From positions 1 through 17,881 of the forward strand of contig CAKZLA010000518.1 of assembly GCA_937124525.1 (NCBI GenBank): 17,881 nucleotides of DNA. The letters are read 5' to 3'. Of the stretch, positions 1-7,291 are shown one piece after another (position 1 is the first letter of the stretch; each line of letters begins with the position of its first letter). The translations under genes and the position numbers were made by a program. This DNA comes from an uncultured Desulfobacterium sp. GTDB taxonomy: Bacteria > Desulfobacterota > Desulfobacteria > Desulfobacterales > Desulfobacteraceae. The notes beneath the pieces were generated by a model. The model did no database searches. It was not told where the DNA came from and worked only from the letters and a program-made list of their open reading frames with translations.

Positions 1-425
1 GGTCTTATATTAAATCAGTAGTTGAGCTATGAACATTGTATCAAACCAGGATTATTTGAGAAATTCAGTGAATACTATTTATTGTCAAAGAGGGCTTTCA
101 AACAGATCACAAGGAAGAAAAAACGGAGGCCAGGTCTCTTGAGATGGTGAAATTTTTTATCCGCAGCAAGAGAATCAGGCAAGAATGTGACAGTATTAGT
201 ATACCGCACGGCGCAGAGCGGCGCTATATTAGTGCCTTACTCCTCAGTTTCTGTCAAAAAAAACAAAAAAGTGAGGAGGGGCACATGGGTTGCGGGTTTC
301 CCGCATTAGATTCTTATCTCTTATTTTCTTGTTATTTTGGCAAGAGAATTAACAAAACCTTTTTGGTTCTGGCTTGTCCTGGTTAGGTCTCATAAAAAAT
401 TATAGAATTGAATTACGGAGGAATA
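1..425. other. Stretch without recognisable gene
   Basis: No convincing gene is seen here. An 80-codon plus-strand frame at 144-386 has no family resemblance and no good ribosome binding site. The sequence holds two inverted repeats: CTCCTCA (240-246) with TGAGGAG (272-278), and a tight hairpin TGCGGG-TTT-CCCGCA at 291-305. Neither is followed directly by a run of T, so neither is called a terminator. A GGAGG just before 426 is the ribosome binding site of the broken esterase that follows. The region may be decayed coding sequence like its neighbours, but this cannot be shown by reading alone. Confidence 0.5.
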
Positions 426-1004
426 ATGATAAAAATATTCTCACTGATTTTAGGAATGACAGCAGCTCTGGTACTCGCAGGTTGTGGGGCGCTTGTTACA
501 ACATGATGGTGATGGCGGAATAGTTCAGACAAATACGGTGCTGTTCAGGGCGGCAGAAACGATGGAATCTATACATATTTTGGAGTCCCTTATGCAGAGG
601 CCACCTGGCGTTTTGTGCCTGCAGAAAAAGTGAAACCCTGGAGCGGTGTGCGTAATGCCACGAAATACGACCCAATTTCCCTACAGTCATAAGCATCAGG
701 TTTCCCTGTGCCATCCGGCACTATGGACAATAATTGTCTGAACCTGAATATCTGGATTCCTGGTATTGACAGCAAGAAGCGTGCAGTTATGGTGTGGCTT
801 CATGGTGGCGGATTTTCATCCGGCTCGGCACAGGAATCGCCTGCTTACAACGGAGAAAACCTGAGCAGAAAAGGAGATGTGGTCGTCGTATCTGTAAATC
901 ACCGGCTTAATATCATGGGACATCTTGATCTTTCCGTCTATGGAGAGAAATACAAGCACTCCGCAAATGTTGGTATTCAGGACATCGTGGATTCCTTGAA
1001 ATGA
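426..1004 (+). pseudogene. Type B carboxylesterase remnant (lipoprotein signal, three stops, C-terminus lost)
   Basis: One continuous reading frame carries a lipoprotein signal peptide (lipobox LAGC at about residues 17-20) and then the N-terminal third of a type B carboxylesterase: the YFGVPYAEA block, the WSGVRNAT block, the CLNLNIW block, the oxyanion motif VMVWLHGGGFSSGS and VVVSVNHRLNIMG. The frame is interrupted by TGA at 504-506, TGA at 510-512 and TAA at 690-692, all without frameshift. It ends at 1002-1004, just before where the family continues to the catalytic serine elbow (GESAG). Family members are about 500 residues; only about 190 are left, and none of the catalytic triad remains. 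It is therefore a dead gene. A GGAGG precedes the start. The next gene begins 17 bp downstream. Confidence 0.88.
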
Positions 1005-1020
1005 ACAGAACTGTATAGAT

Positions 1021-1713
1021 ATGAACCCTTTAATTAAGGAATTGAGCATCCCCGGCGGTGTTCTGTATGACTACAACGAAGTGCTTCACATTACGGAGTG
1101 GGGAAATCAACGTATCTTCCGCTATGATGAAAGGGGAATGCGTACTGTCGTAACAGAGGATGTCGGAAACCCTGCGGGCATTGCCTTTGACAAAGACAAC
1201 AATTTGTACGTTGCCCATTACTCAGGCGACCGGCAAGGCCGGAAGTCGATATACGCAAGGGGTTTCAACGTTCCTGCGGGAATCACATTCATAGATGGAC
1301 TTTTGTATGTTCCGAACCGGGATGCAGGTGAAGTGGTCCGCATAGAAAAAGACGGGAAGAAAACCTTTGTCACCAGCGGGCTTCCCCAGCCGGTCTCTCT
1401 CCTGAAAAGAGGAGACAAACTGGTAATAAGCTGTCTCAGCGGTCCCATATACACGGTAGATTCTTCAGGCAAGGCACAAGTGCTTACGCCCGGAGTCATG
1501 GGAAGTGGAATAAACATCGTTCCCGACGAAGACGATGCGTTTTACATTTGCGTTATATCCAGCGGAACCGTAGAGTGGATAACCATGAAGGGAGAACGGA
1601 CTGTCCTGGCTGAAGGGTTTTCACCCCCCCTGGGAATAGCCCAACGACCTGACGGCAATTTGATATTTGCAGCCTGGGAGCAGCGGGCAGCATACAAATT
1701 AGATTTAAAATAA
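1021..1713 (+). CDS. NHL / SMP-30-like beta-propeller protein, possibly 5'-truncated
   Basis: A 230-residue protein made of repeated beta-propeller blades. Repeats of the form 'hydrophobic strand - G-I - D/N-G-N-L-Y-V' are seen at NPAGIAFDKDNNLYVAH, VPAGITFIDGLLYVPN and PPLGIAQRPDGNLIFAAW. This is typical of NHL or SMP-30/gluconolactonase-like folds, but no metal-binding or catalytic set can be assigned, so substrate and reaction are unknown. Full propellers are usually 280-350 residues; this one lacks a signal peptide, starts in the middle of a blade (WGNQRIFRYD) and has no good ribosome binding site. Its 5' end may thus have been lost in the same deletion that removed the esterase C-terminus. 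It ends 19 bp before the alcohol dehydrogenase start, consistent with an operon. Confidence 0.7.
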   Translation: MNPLIKELSIPGGVLYDYNEVLHITEWGNQRIFRYDERGMRTVVTEDVGNPAGIAFDKDNNLYVAHYSGDRQGRKSIYARGFNVPAGITFIDGLLYVPNRDAGEVVRIEKDGKKTFVTSGLPQPVSLLKRGDKLVISCLSGPIYTVDSSGKAQVLTPGVMGSGINIVPDEDDAFYICVISSGTVEWITMKGERTVLAEGFSPPLGIAQRPDGNLIFAAWEQRAAYKLDLK

Positions 1714-1732
1714 AAAATAGAAAGGTATTATC

Positions 1733-2893
1733 ATGAACCCATTCAATTATTCATATCCGGTAAAGATATATTTTGGCGATGGTATAACAGAACAGACCCT
1801 TGAAGCTGAACTTGCCAATACGGGTAACAACATTCTTCTGGCCTATGGCGGCGGTTCCGTCAAAAAAACCGGACTCTATGACAAGATACGCAAGGTTCTC
1901 CTGAATTCCGGGAAGAATGTCACCGACTTCGGCGGCATCATGCCGAATCCGACTTACGCCAAAGTGCAGGAAGGCGCCCGTCTGGTCAGGAAGGACAACA
2001 TAGATTTTATTCTGGCCGTTGGAGGGGGCTCTGTCAGCGACTGCGGTAAGGTCATCAGCGCCCAGGCGAAAATTGAAGAGGACCTGTGGGATTATGAATA
2101 CGAACTGAAAAAGCAGCCTGAAGAATTTATTCCCATGGGTGTAGTGGTGACTGTCAGCGGTACCGGAAGCGAACAGAATAATGGTGCCGTCATCACCCAT
2201 GAAGGAAAGCAGGTTAAGGGCGCTCTATGGGGCGCTTTTGCCAGCTGGACCGTTCTTGATGTCGAGCTGACCATGACCGTCCCATTCAAGCAGGTGATTT
2301 CAGGAGCATTCGATACCCTGAGCCACTGCATGGAGACCTATTTGGGGAAACCCGGCGATAATAATGTTACCGATGAGATAAATGAAAGTGTCCAGCGTAA
2401 CACTATCCGTAATATCCGGGCCCTGCTTGAAAATTCAGAAGACCGTACAGCCCGCAGCGAGCTTATGTGGGATTCGGCTATGGCGGAAAACGGGATTCTG
2501 AAAATCGGCAAACAGACAGACTTTCAGTGCCACATGATCGAGCATCAGCTGGCAGCTTTTACAGACTGCAATCACGGAGCGGGGCTCGCAGTTATTCACC
2601 CGGCAGTATACCGCAGAATCTATAAGGACTACGACACCAAGTTTGCACGCTGGGCTTCAGAGGTATGGGGGGTCGCTGCGGATGGAAAAACAGACGAGGC
2701 GGTTGCCCTTGAGGGCATTGAAGCTTTGGCTGCCTTCATCAGGGAAATCGGACTGCCTTCGACTTTTACAGAAATGAACATCACAGATAAAGACGTGTTC
2801 CGCAAGACAGCGGATAGCTGCATCCTGACCCCGGGGTGCGCCCGAAAGCTGGATCGGGATGAGATTTACCAGCTGCTGGCAGAGTGTGAGTGA
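1733..2893 (+). CDS. Iron-dependent alcohol dehydrogenase, YqhD/BdhA type
   Basis: A 386-residue group III (iron-activated) alcohol dehydrogenase, which in this family reduces aldehydes to alcohols with NAD(P)H in the cytoplasm. The nucleotide-binding motif is AVGGGSVSDCGKVI (residues 95-108), preceded by GGIMPNPTY. The four expected metal ligands are present: D176 (VLDVELT), H198 (FDTLSHCME), H271 (MIEH) and H281 (CNHGAG). The length is that of butanol dehydrogenase / YqhD proteins, and the start MNPFNYSYPVKIYFG is typical for them. AGAAAGG lies upstream of the ATG. It sits between a propeller gene and two aldo/keto reductase genes, with an AraC_N-type regulator nearby, the same functional grouping as yqhC-yqhD-dkgA of E. 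coli. A role in detoxifying reactive aldehydes is inferred from this. The gene looks intact. Confidence 0.9.
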   Translation: MNPFNYSYPVKIYFGDGITEQTLEAELANTGNNILLAYGGGSVKKTGLYDKIRKVLLNSGKNVTDFGGIMPNPTYAKVQEGARLVRKDNIDFILAVGGGSVSDCGKVISAQAKIEEDLWDYEYELKKQPEEFIPMGVVVTVSGTGSEQNNGAVITHEGKQVKGALWGAFASWTVLDVELTMTVPFKQVISGAFDTLSHCMETYLGKPGDNNVTDEINESVQRNTIRNIRALLENSEDRTARSELMWDSAMAENGILKIGKQTDFQCHMIEHQLAAFTDCNHGAGLAVIHPAVYRRIYKDYDTKFARWASEVWGVAADGKTDEAVALEGIEALAAFIREIGLPSTFTEMNITDKDVFRKTADSCILTPGCARKLDRDEIYQLLAECE

Positions 2894-2917
2894 GAATAAA
2901 TAACAGGAAATATTGAT

Positions 2918-3375
2918 ATGGAAGCAAGAATACTGGGAAAAGACCTGAAGGTTTCAGCCTTGGGATTTCATGGGATTCAACCATGCTTATTTCTCCCATG
3001 GCCAACGGCTTGCCTACAGGAGCATACAATAAGAGCTCGAGTTTCGACACGAAGGCTGATTACAGGAACAGCATGCCTCAGTTCAGGGAAGAGGCCTATG
3101 AACAGAACAGAAAATTGCTTGAGTTGATATATGATGTTGCCGGAAAAAACAAGGCAACTCCGGCTCAAATATCAATGGCCTGGATGTTGTGCAAGAAACC
3201 TTATATCGTTCCCATTCCCGGTTCCCGGAAATCCGGGCGTATTAAGGAAAATGCCGGTGCTGCAGAAATCAAGCTTTCCATGGAAGAAGTACAGGCAATA
3301 GACTCAGCACTGGAAAAGATGGAAATGTCAGCTGTGTTTGGCGGAAGTGCGCTGCTAAAAAGAGGCAATGGCTGA
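2918..3375 (+). pseudogene. Aldo/keto reductase remnant with large internal deletion and frame change
   Basis: The first 17 codons from 2918 give a typical aldo/keto reductase start (MEARILGKDLKVSALGF), after an AGGA ribosome binding site. The frame then changes, and from about 2983 the C-terminal part of the same family follows: SPMANGLPTG, the TPAQISMAWML helix, the cofactor-binding VPIPGSRKSGRIKENAGA and the C-terminal FGGS. The TIM-barrel middle with the catalytic Asp, Tyr, Lys and His is absent; family members are about 330 residues and only about 145 remain. Deletion plus frame change makes this a pseudogene. It starts 24 bp after the alcohol dehydrogenase and ends 42 bp before the next reductase, so it was a member of that operon. 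Confidence 0.87.
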
Positions 3376-3417
3376 GGCCTATGAGCTGAAAAAAAAATAT
3401 AGAAAGGGAGATAAGCA

Positions 3418-4563
3418 ATGCAAAAATTAGGATTTGGTCTGATGCGGCTTCCTGTGTTTGATGAAAATGACCGGTCAACCGTTGACGTGGAAACAGTTAA
3501 AAACATGGTTGATCTGTATATGGATAGGGGCTTTACCTATTTTGATACGGCACACAGATATAATGACGAAATGAGTGAGCCTACTATCCGAGAAGCGCTG
3601 GTGAACCGTTATCCACGAGAAAGCTATGTTTTGACCGATAAAATAACCCTTAATTATATAAATAAAGCTGAGGATCAGGAGCCGTTCTTCAAAAAACAGC
3701 TTCAAATCTGCGGGGTGGACTACTTCGATAACTATCTGGCTCACAATATGGGTTCGGTATGGTATCCTGCTGCGCAGCGTTTAGGAACCTTTGAATTCAT
3801 CAAGAGGATGAAGGATGAGGGGTATGTCAGGCGTATAGGTTTTTCCTTTCACGGTACAGCGGATGTGTTGGAGACAATTTTGCAGGATCATCCGGAAACA
3901 GAGATTGTCCAGCTACAGATTAACTATCTTGACTGGAAGGATGCAGGTATCCAGTCGCAAAAATGCTATGAAGCAGCGCGAAAATACGGAAAGTCCGTGG
4001 TGGTTATGGAACCTGTTAAGGGAGGTACACTGATTAACCTTCCCGATGAGGTTAAGGATATGCTCTATGTTTATCGTCCGGAAACCAGCCCTGCATCATG
4101 GGCGATCCGCTTTGCGGCAAGTCTGGAAGGAGTACCCGTAGTCTTAAGCGGAATGTCTGATCTTGAGCAGGTGCAAGAGAATACAGACTTCATGCAAAAC
4201 TTTACTCCTCTTACCCCGCAGGAGGCAACAATGCTTGAGAAGGCTGCGGAAATGATCCGTTCCAGAACGGCCATAGCATGCACATCATGCCGATATTGTA
4301 CGACCGATTGCCCTGAAAATATCGCTATACCGGATTACTTCACCCTTTATAACAACTTAAAACGCCTGAAAAATTCCAGCTATATGTCAAATCAATCTGT
4401 TTACTATATGAATCTGACACAGACTCACGGTAAGGCTTCCGAATGTATTCAATGCGGGTTGTGCGAAAAAAATTGCCCTCAAAATTTAAAAATACGTGAT
4501 CTGCTGCATGAGGTTTCTGTGACCTTCGAAGGCACGGCTCCGCTTAAGATATCGGATAAGTAA
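3418..4563 (+). CDS. Aldo/keto reductase with C-terminal 2x[4Fe-4S] ferredoxin domain
   Basis: A 381-residue protein. Residues 1-280 form an aldo/keto reductase TIM barrel with the catalytic tetrad D43 (FDTAHRY), Y48, K75 and H109. Residues 285-360 add a ferredoxin-like domain with two cysteine motifs, C288-C291-C294-C298P and C343-C346-C349-C353P, each able to hold a [4Fe-4S] cluster. Proteins with this fusion are common in anaerobes and are annotated as predicted oxidoreductases of the aldo/keto reductase family; the substrate is not established, and whether electrons pass through the clusters is unknown. AAGGGAG is 7 bp before the ATG. It is the last intact gene of the plus-strand redox cluster. 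All key residues are present, so it is probably functional. Confidence 0.92.
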   Translation: MQKLGFGLMRLPVFDENDRSTVDVETVKNMVDLYMDRGFTYFDTAHRYNDEMSEPTIREALVNRYPRESYVLTDKITLNYINKAEDQEPFFKKQLQICGVDYFDNYLAHNMGSVWYPAAQRLGTFEFIKRMKDEGYVRRIGFSFHGTADVLETILQDHPETEIVQLQINYLDWKDAGIQSQKCYEAARKYGKSVVVMEPVKGGTLINLPDEVKDMLYVYRPETSPASWAIRFAASLEGVPVVLSGMSDLEQVQENTDFMQNFTPLTPQEATMLEKAAEMIRSRTAIACTSCRYCTTDCPENIAIPDYFTLYNNLKRLKNSSYMSNQSVYYMNLTQTHGKASECIQCGLCEKNCPQNLKIRDLLHEVSVTFEGTAPLKISDK

Positions 4564-4581
4564 AGCAGGAAATAGTCAATC

Positions 4582-4889
4582 ATGAAAAAACCAATTTTGA
4601 AAAAAACTCATATCACATTAAGGATCATATCTTTGATGTTAATTGGTCACATTACGGGAAGCAGTATAATTACGGCGGATAAAAACACGCCCTTATTGAG
4701 GGCACAGGCGACGGTATTGCAAGTTATCGTGTCATGGAGAGCCGCATTAAACGGATAAAAGCAAATGGAACGGATGCGCAGATAGAAATTTTTAATGAGC
4801 TGCCCCACGGGTTTGGACTTGGCGAAGGCACAGTCGCCAACGGGTGGGCAGACCGGGCCGTCCAATTCTGGGAAAAACAAATGAAATGA
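4582..4889 (+). pseudogene. Alpha/beta hydrolase (esterase) C-terminal remnant
   Basis: One frame, open from 4584 to 4889 except for a TAA at 4680-4682, encodes after the stop HALIEGTGDGIASYRVMESR and then ELPHGFGLGEGTVANGW ending in RAVQFWEKQMK. This is the C-terminal end of esterase/lipase-type alpha/beta hydrolases; the His of LPHGFG is the catalytic histidine in that family. The Ser nucleophile and the oxyanion HGGG are missing. The segment before the stop (DHIFDVNWSHYGKQYNYGG) is not recognised. An ATG at 4582 in another frame gives only a 53-residue meaningless peptide. It is read as a decayed, internally deleted esterase at the end of the redox cluster. Confidence 0.75.
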
Positions 4890-4914
4890 GCCGACAGCGC
4901 TCTTCGTATGAATA

Positions 4915-5850
4915 CTAATGGGCAGCGGCCTGTGTCAGGTTCCTGATATCCCGCAGGGGCGGTGCCCCGAACAGGCGGCTGTATTCACGGCTGAACTGGG
5001 ACGGGCTTTCATACCCGACCTGAAAGGCTGCGGTTGCAGCATCCAGGCGCTCTGTGAGCATCAGACGCCTGGACTCATGCAGGCGCATCCATTTCTGGTA
5101 TTGCAAAGGGCTCATGGCCGTCAATGATCTGAAATGCTGGTGAAAGGTAGAGGAGCTCATTCCGGCAAGCTCTGCCAGATCATCCACTCGAAGGGGTTTG
5201 GTGAAATTCTTCTTGAGCCACTGGACAGATTTTCCGATCTGATGGCTGTGGCTTCCGGCGACAGACATCTGGCGCAACCGGTTCCCCTGGTCGCCCACAA
5301 GCAGGTGGTACGCAATCTCGCGCTGGATCAGGGCAGATAGAACCGGAATGTCATCCGGGGAATCCAGCAGATCGACCAGGCGGTGAAAGGCATTTAAAAG
5401 TTTCACATCGCTTTTACTCACGACCATTCCCCGGCTGGCCTGCCGCAATCGGGGCAATGGCAGGCTGGAATCCACCATCATCTGGGACACCATTTTAAGG
5501 TCTATATTCAACACCAGGCCAAGATAAGGGACCTCGGGGCTTGCCTCCAGAACCTGCACCATGACCGGAAGATCAACTGAGGTCAGCAGAAAATGGTAGA
5601 TGCCATATACATAAGACTCTTCTCCCAGAAGAATACGTTTTACCCCCTGAAGTGCCATACATATGCTTGGTTTATGCATATAACCGACCGGGTCTGTGGG
5701 CCCTTCGTATTTGCTGAATAAAAGGCCGGGGACATCGGTTTCCAGACGGTTCGTGTGGGTAAGGCTTCTGGCTATTTTTTCTGCCAGGGCCTCCTGCACC
5801 TCTCCATATTCCTCAGGATTTTCTTGGGGTAATGTGCTGGTCCGGGGCAT
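4915..5850 (-). CDS. AraC-family transcriptional regulator (AraC_N domain, YqhC-like)
   Basis: A 311-residue regulator. Roughly residues 15-190 resemble the AraC_N-type N-terminal domain (KPSICMALQGVKRILLGEESYVYG, followed by LLTSVDLPV). The last 100 residues are the AraC DNA-binding domain: first helix-turn-helix LAELAGMSSSTFHQHFRSLT, then SPLQYQKWMRLHESRRLM, second helix-turn-helix AAFQVGYESPSQFSREYSRL. The upstream start at 5886 is less likely: AAGGAG lies 7 bp before the ATG at 5850 and none precedes 5886. It is convergent with the redox cluster. E. coli YqhC, of the same architecture, activates the neighbouring yqhD and dkgA genes under aldehyde stress; a similar role here is inferred from domain type and neighbours. 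A pair of direct repeats upstream (5923-5954) may be its own operator. Confidence 0.9.
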   Translation of the reverse strand: MPRTSTLPQENPEEYGEVQEALAEKIARSLTHTNRLETDVPGLLFSKYEGPTDPVGYMHKPSICMALQGVKRILLGEESYVYGIYHFLLTSVDLPVMVQVLEASPEVPYLGLVLNIDLKMVSQMMVDSSLPLPRLRQASRGMVVSKSDVKLLNAFHRLVDLLDSPDDIPVLSALIQREIAYHLLVGDQGNRLRQMSVAGSHSHQIGKSVQWLKKNFTKPLRVDDLAELAGMSSSTFHQHFRSLTAMSPLQYQKWMRLHESRRLMLTERLDAATAAFQVGYESPSQFSREYSRLFGAPPLRDIRNLTQAAAH

Positions 5851-5922
5851 GATCATTCTCCTTGTTTTTTTATTTGAAGATACCATACCACATGATTGCT
5901 TTACAACCTCATCCCCCGGACA

Positions 5923-5954
5923 ATCGGAGAATTAGGCAAAAATATCGGAGAATT
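5923..5954. promoter_or_regulatory. Tandem 11-bp direct repeat, probable AraC-type operator
   Basis: ATCGGAGAATT occurs twice, at 5923-5933 and 5944-5954, exactly 21 bp apart (two helical turns). AraC-family proteins typically bind direct half-sites on one face of the helix with this period. The repeats lie 73-104 bp upstream of the regulator's preferred start in the 288-bp divergent spacer, so they could control the regulator itself and/or the metallophosphoesterase gene on the other strand. I see no third copy in front of the redox cluster. Confidence 0.6.
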
Positions 5955-6138
5955 GATATACCGTCAGCATAGGGCACAAAGGTATATATATTCCCAAACA
6001 ATAAAATGGTGGGCAACAGCGTCTATAGAAAAATAGCGGAGATCAGAACCCTGGGAGAATAGATCTATATAAATTGATCCCTGTCCCCTTCTGGAGTACA
6101 ACCCAAAACATCCATCTCCATAGGAGTATGCTTTAGAT

Positions 6139-7173
6139 ATGCGCCTGGCACTGCCGTCTCTGATTCTTTTTGTCTATGTTATGCTCAGCCTGGTTTGGCC
6201 CCTTCCCTGTCGGCCCCAGGTCAAGGCCGCGGCAGGTGTTCTTTTTCTGGTGGTCAGCCTGAAGTATCTGTTCTATGAAAAGGTGTTCGGTTCCTTTATT
6301 GCACCGAATTTGCCCTACTGGCTGATGCTGGGGATGGAGGTTCTTTATGCGTCCCTGGTGATTTTATGCTTTCTGCTGATCATCAAGGATGTGACGGCGG
6401 TCATCTTGTGGCTGAACCGCTGCCTTGGGGCGTCCTGGCATCTTCCCTTTTCATCCGGGGTCAGAGGGGGCGGCATTGCAGTCCTGGCCCTGACCTTAAG
6501 TCTCTGGGGAACCTGGCAGGCCGTCCGGGTACCAAAAGTCCGCACCGTTGAAATCCGGTTGCCTCAAATGGAACCTTGTCTGGACGGATTTTCCATTATC
6601 CAGCTGTCCGATCTTCACATCGGTCTTCTGCTCAAAAGAGACTGGCTGGAAAAGGTGGTGAAACAGACAAATGCCCTGACACCGGATCTGGTGGCAGTAA
6701 CAGGAGACATGATTGACGGATATGCCGAGGATCTGAAAGATGAGGTTTTTCCTCTGGAAGGCCTTGTGGCAAACTACGGGGTCTTTGGTATCTCTGGCAA
6801 CCATGAAGTCTATTTCAGGGAGGAAAGATGGCGGGCTGTGTTTAAATCTCTGGGGATAACCATGCTGCACAACGACCACAGAACCATTGTAGGTCCGGGC
6901 GGGGCAAAGCTTGTCATTGCCGGGGTTCCGGACCCTGCATTGCGGCAGATCAGGGCAGAAGGCCCGGATTTGCGCAAGGCCCTGAAAAATGCCCTACGGG
7001 ATGCGGTCAGAATAATGCTGGAACACCGACCCGGCGGCGGATCAGGCAATGAGGGTATTGATCTGAAGCTGTCATGGACCTCATGGTCCTCCATGCTGGA
7101 TACAAAGCAAAGCAGTTTCTTCGACCACCGCGACCCTAAAATGGTGGCGTGGTTGGGCAACAGGACCTTATAA
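6139..7173 (+). pseudogene. Membrane metallophosphoesterase with replaced C-terminus
   Basis: Residues 1-125 form about four hydrophobic segments (near 5-20, 30-45, 60-90 and 110-125). Then comes a calcineurin-like phosphoesterase domain of the YkuE / YaeI type with D158 and H160 (LSDLHIG), D190 (GDMIDG), N221-H222 (SGNHE) and H296 (LEHRPG). In this family the domain continues after LKLS with GHTHGG, which supplies the last metal ligands, and about 60 more residues. Here the sequence changes abruptly at codon 313 (nt 7075) to an unrelated serine- and tryptophan-rich tail of 32 residues. The metal site is therefore incomplete and the product is probably inactive. The ATG is 12 bp after AGGAG; an ATG at 6128 stops at once. 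The upstream coding part appears undamaged. Confidence 0.75.
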
Positions 7174-7236
7174 CAGCCATAGGTTGGTCTGGTCTATCAG
7201 CACCCAGACTCGGCCCACAACGAAAAACAAAAGTAA

Positions 7237-7253
7237 CTCAATAGCTTATTGAG
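7237..7253. promoter_or_regulatory. Perfect 7-bp inverted repeat upstream of secreted hydrolase
   Basis: CTCAATAGCTTATTGAG is a perfect inverted repeat with a 3-bp centre, 39 bp before the start of the hydrolase gene at 7292. There is no T-run after it, so an operator is more likely than a terminator. No binding protein can be named. Confidence 0.4.
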
Positions 7254-7291
7254 ACTTTCATATAAAAAAATATTTAACAGGAGATTTAACC

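Noticed and set aside
144..386. 80-codon plus-strand frame near the left edge
   Set aside because: No ribosome binding site, no recognisable motif and unusual amino acid pattern; probably chance or decayed DNA.
504..512. TGA codons in the esterase frame as possible selenocysteine
   Set aside because: They sit just after the lipobox, not at a catalytic cysteine position, are only one codon apart, and a TAA occurs further on; no hairpin typical of a SECIS element follows.
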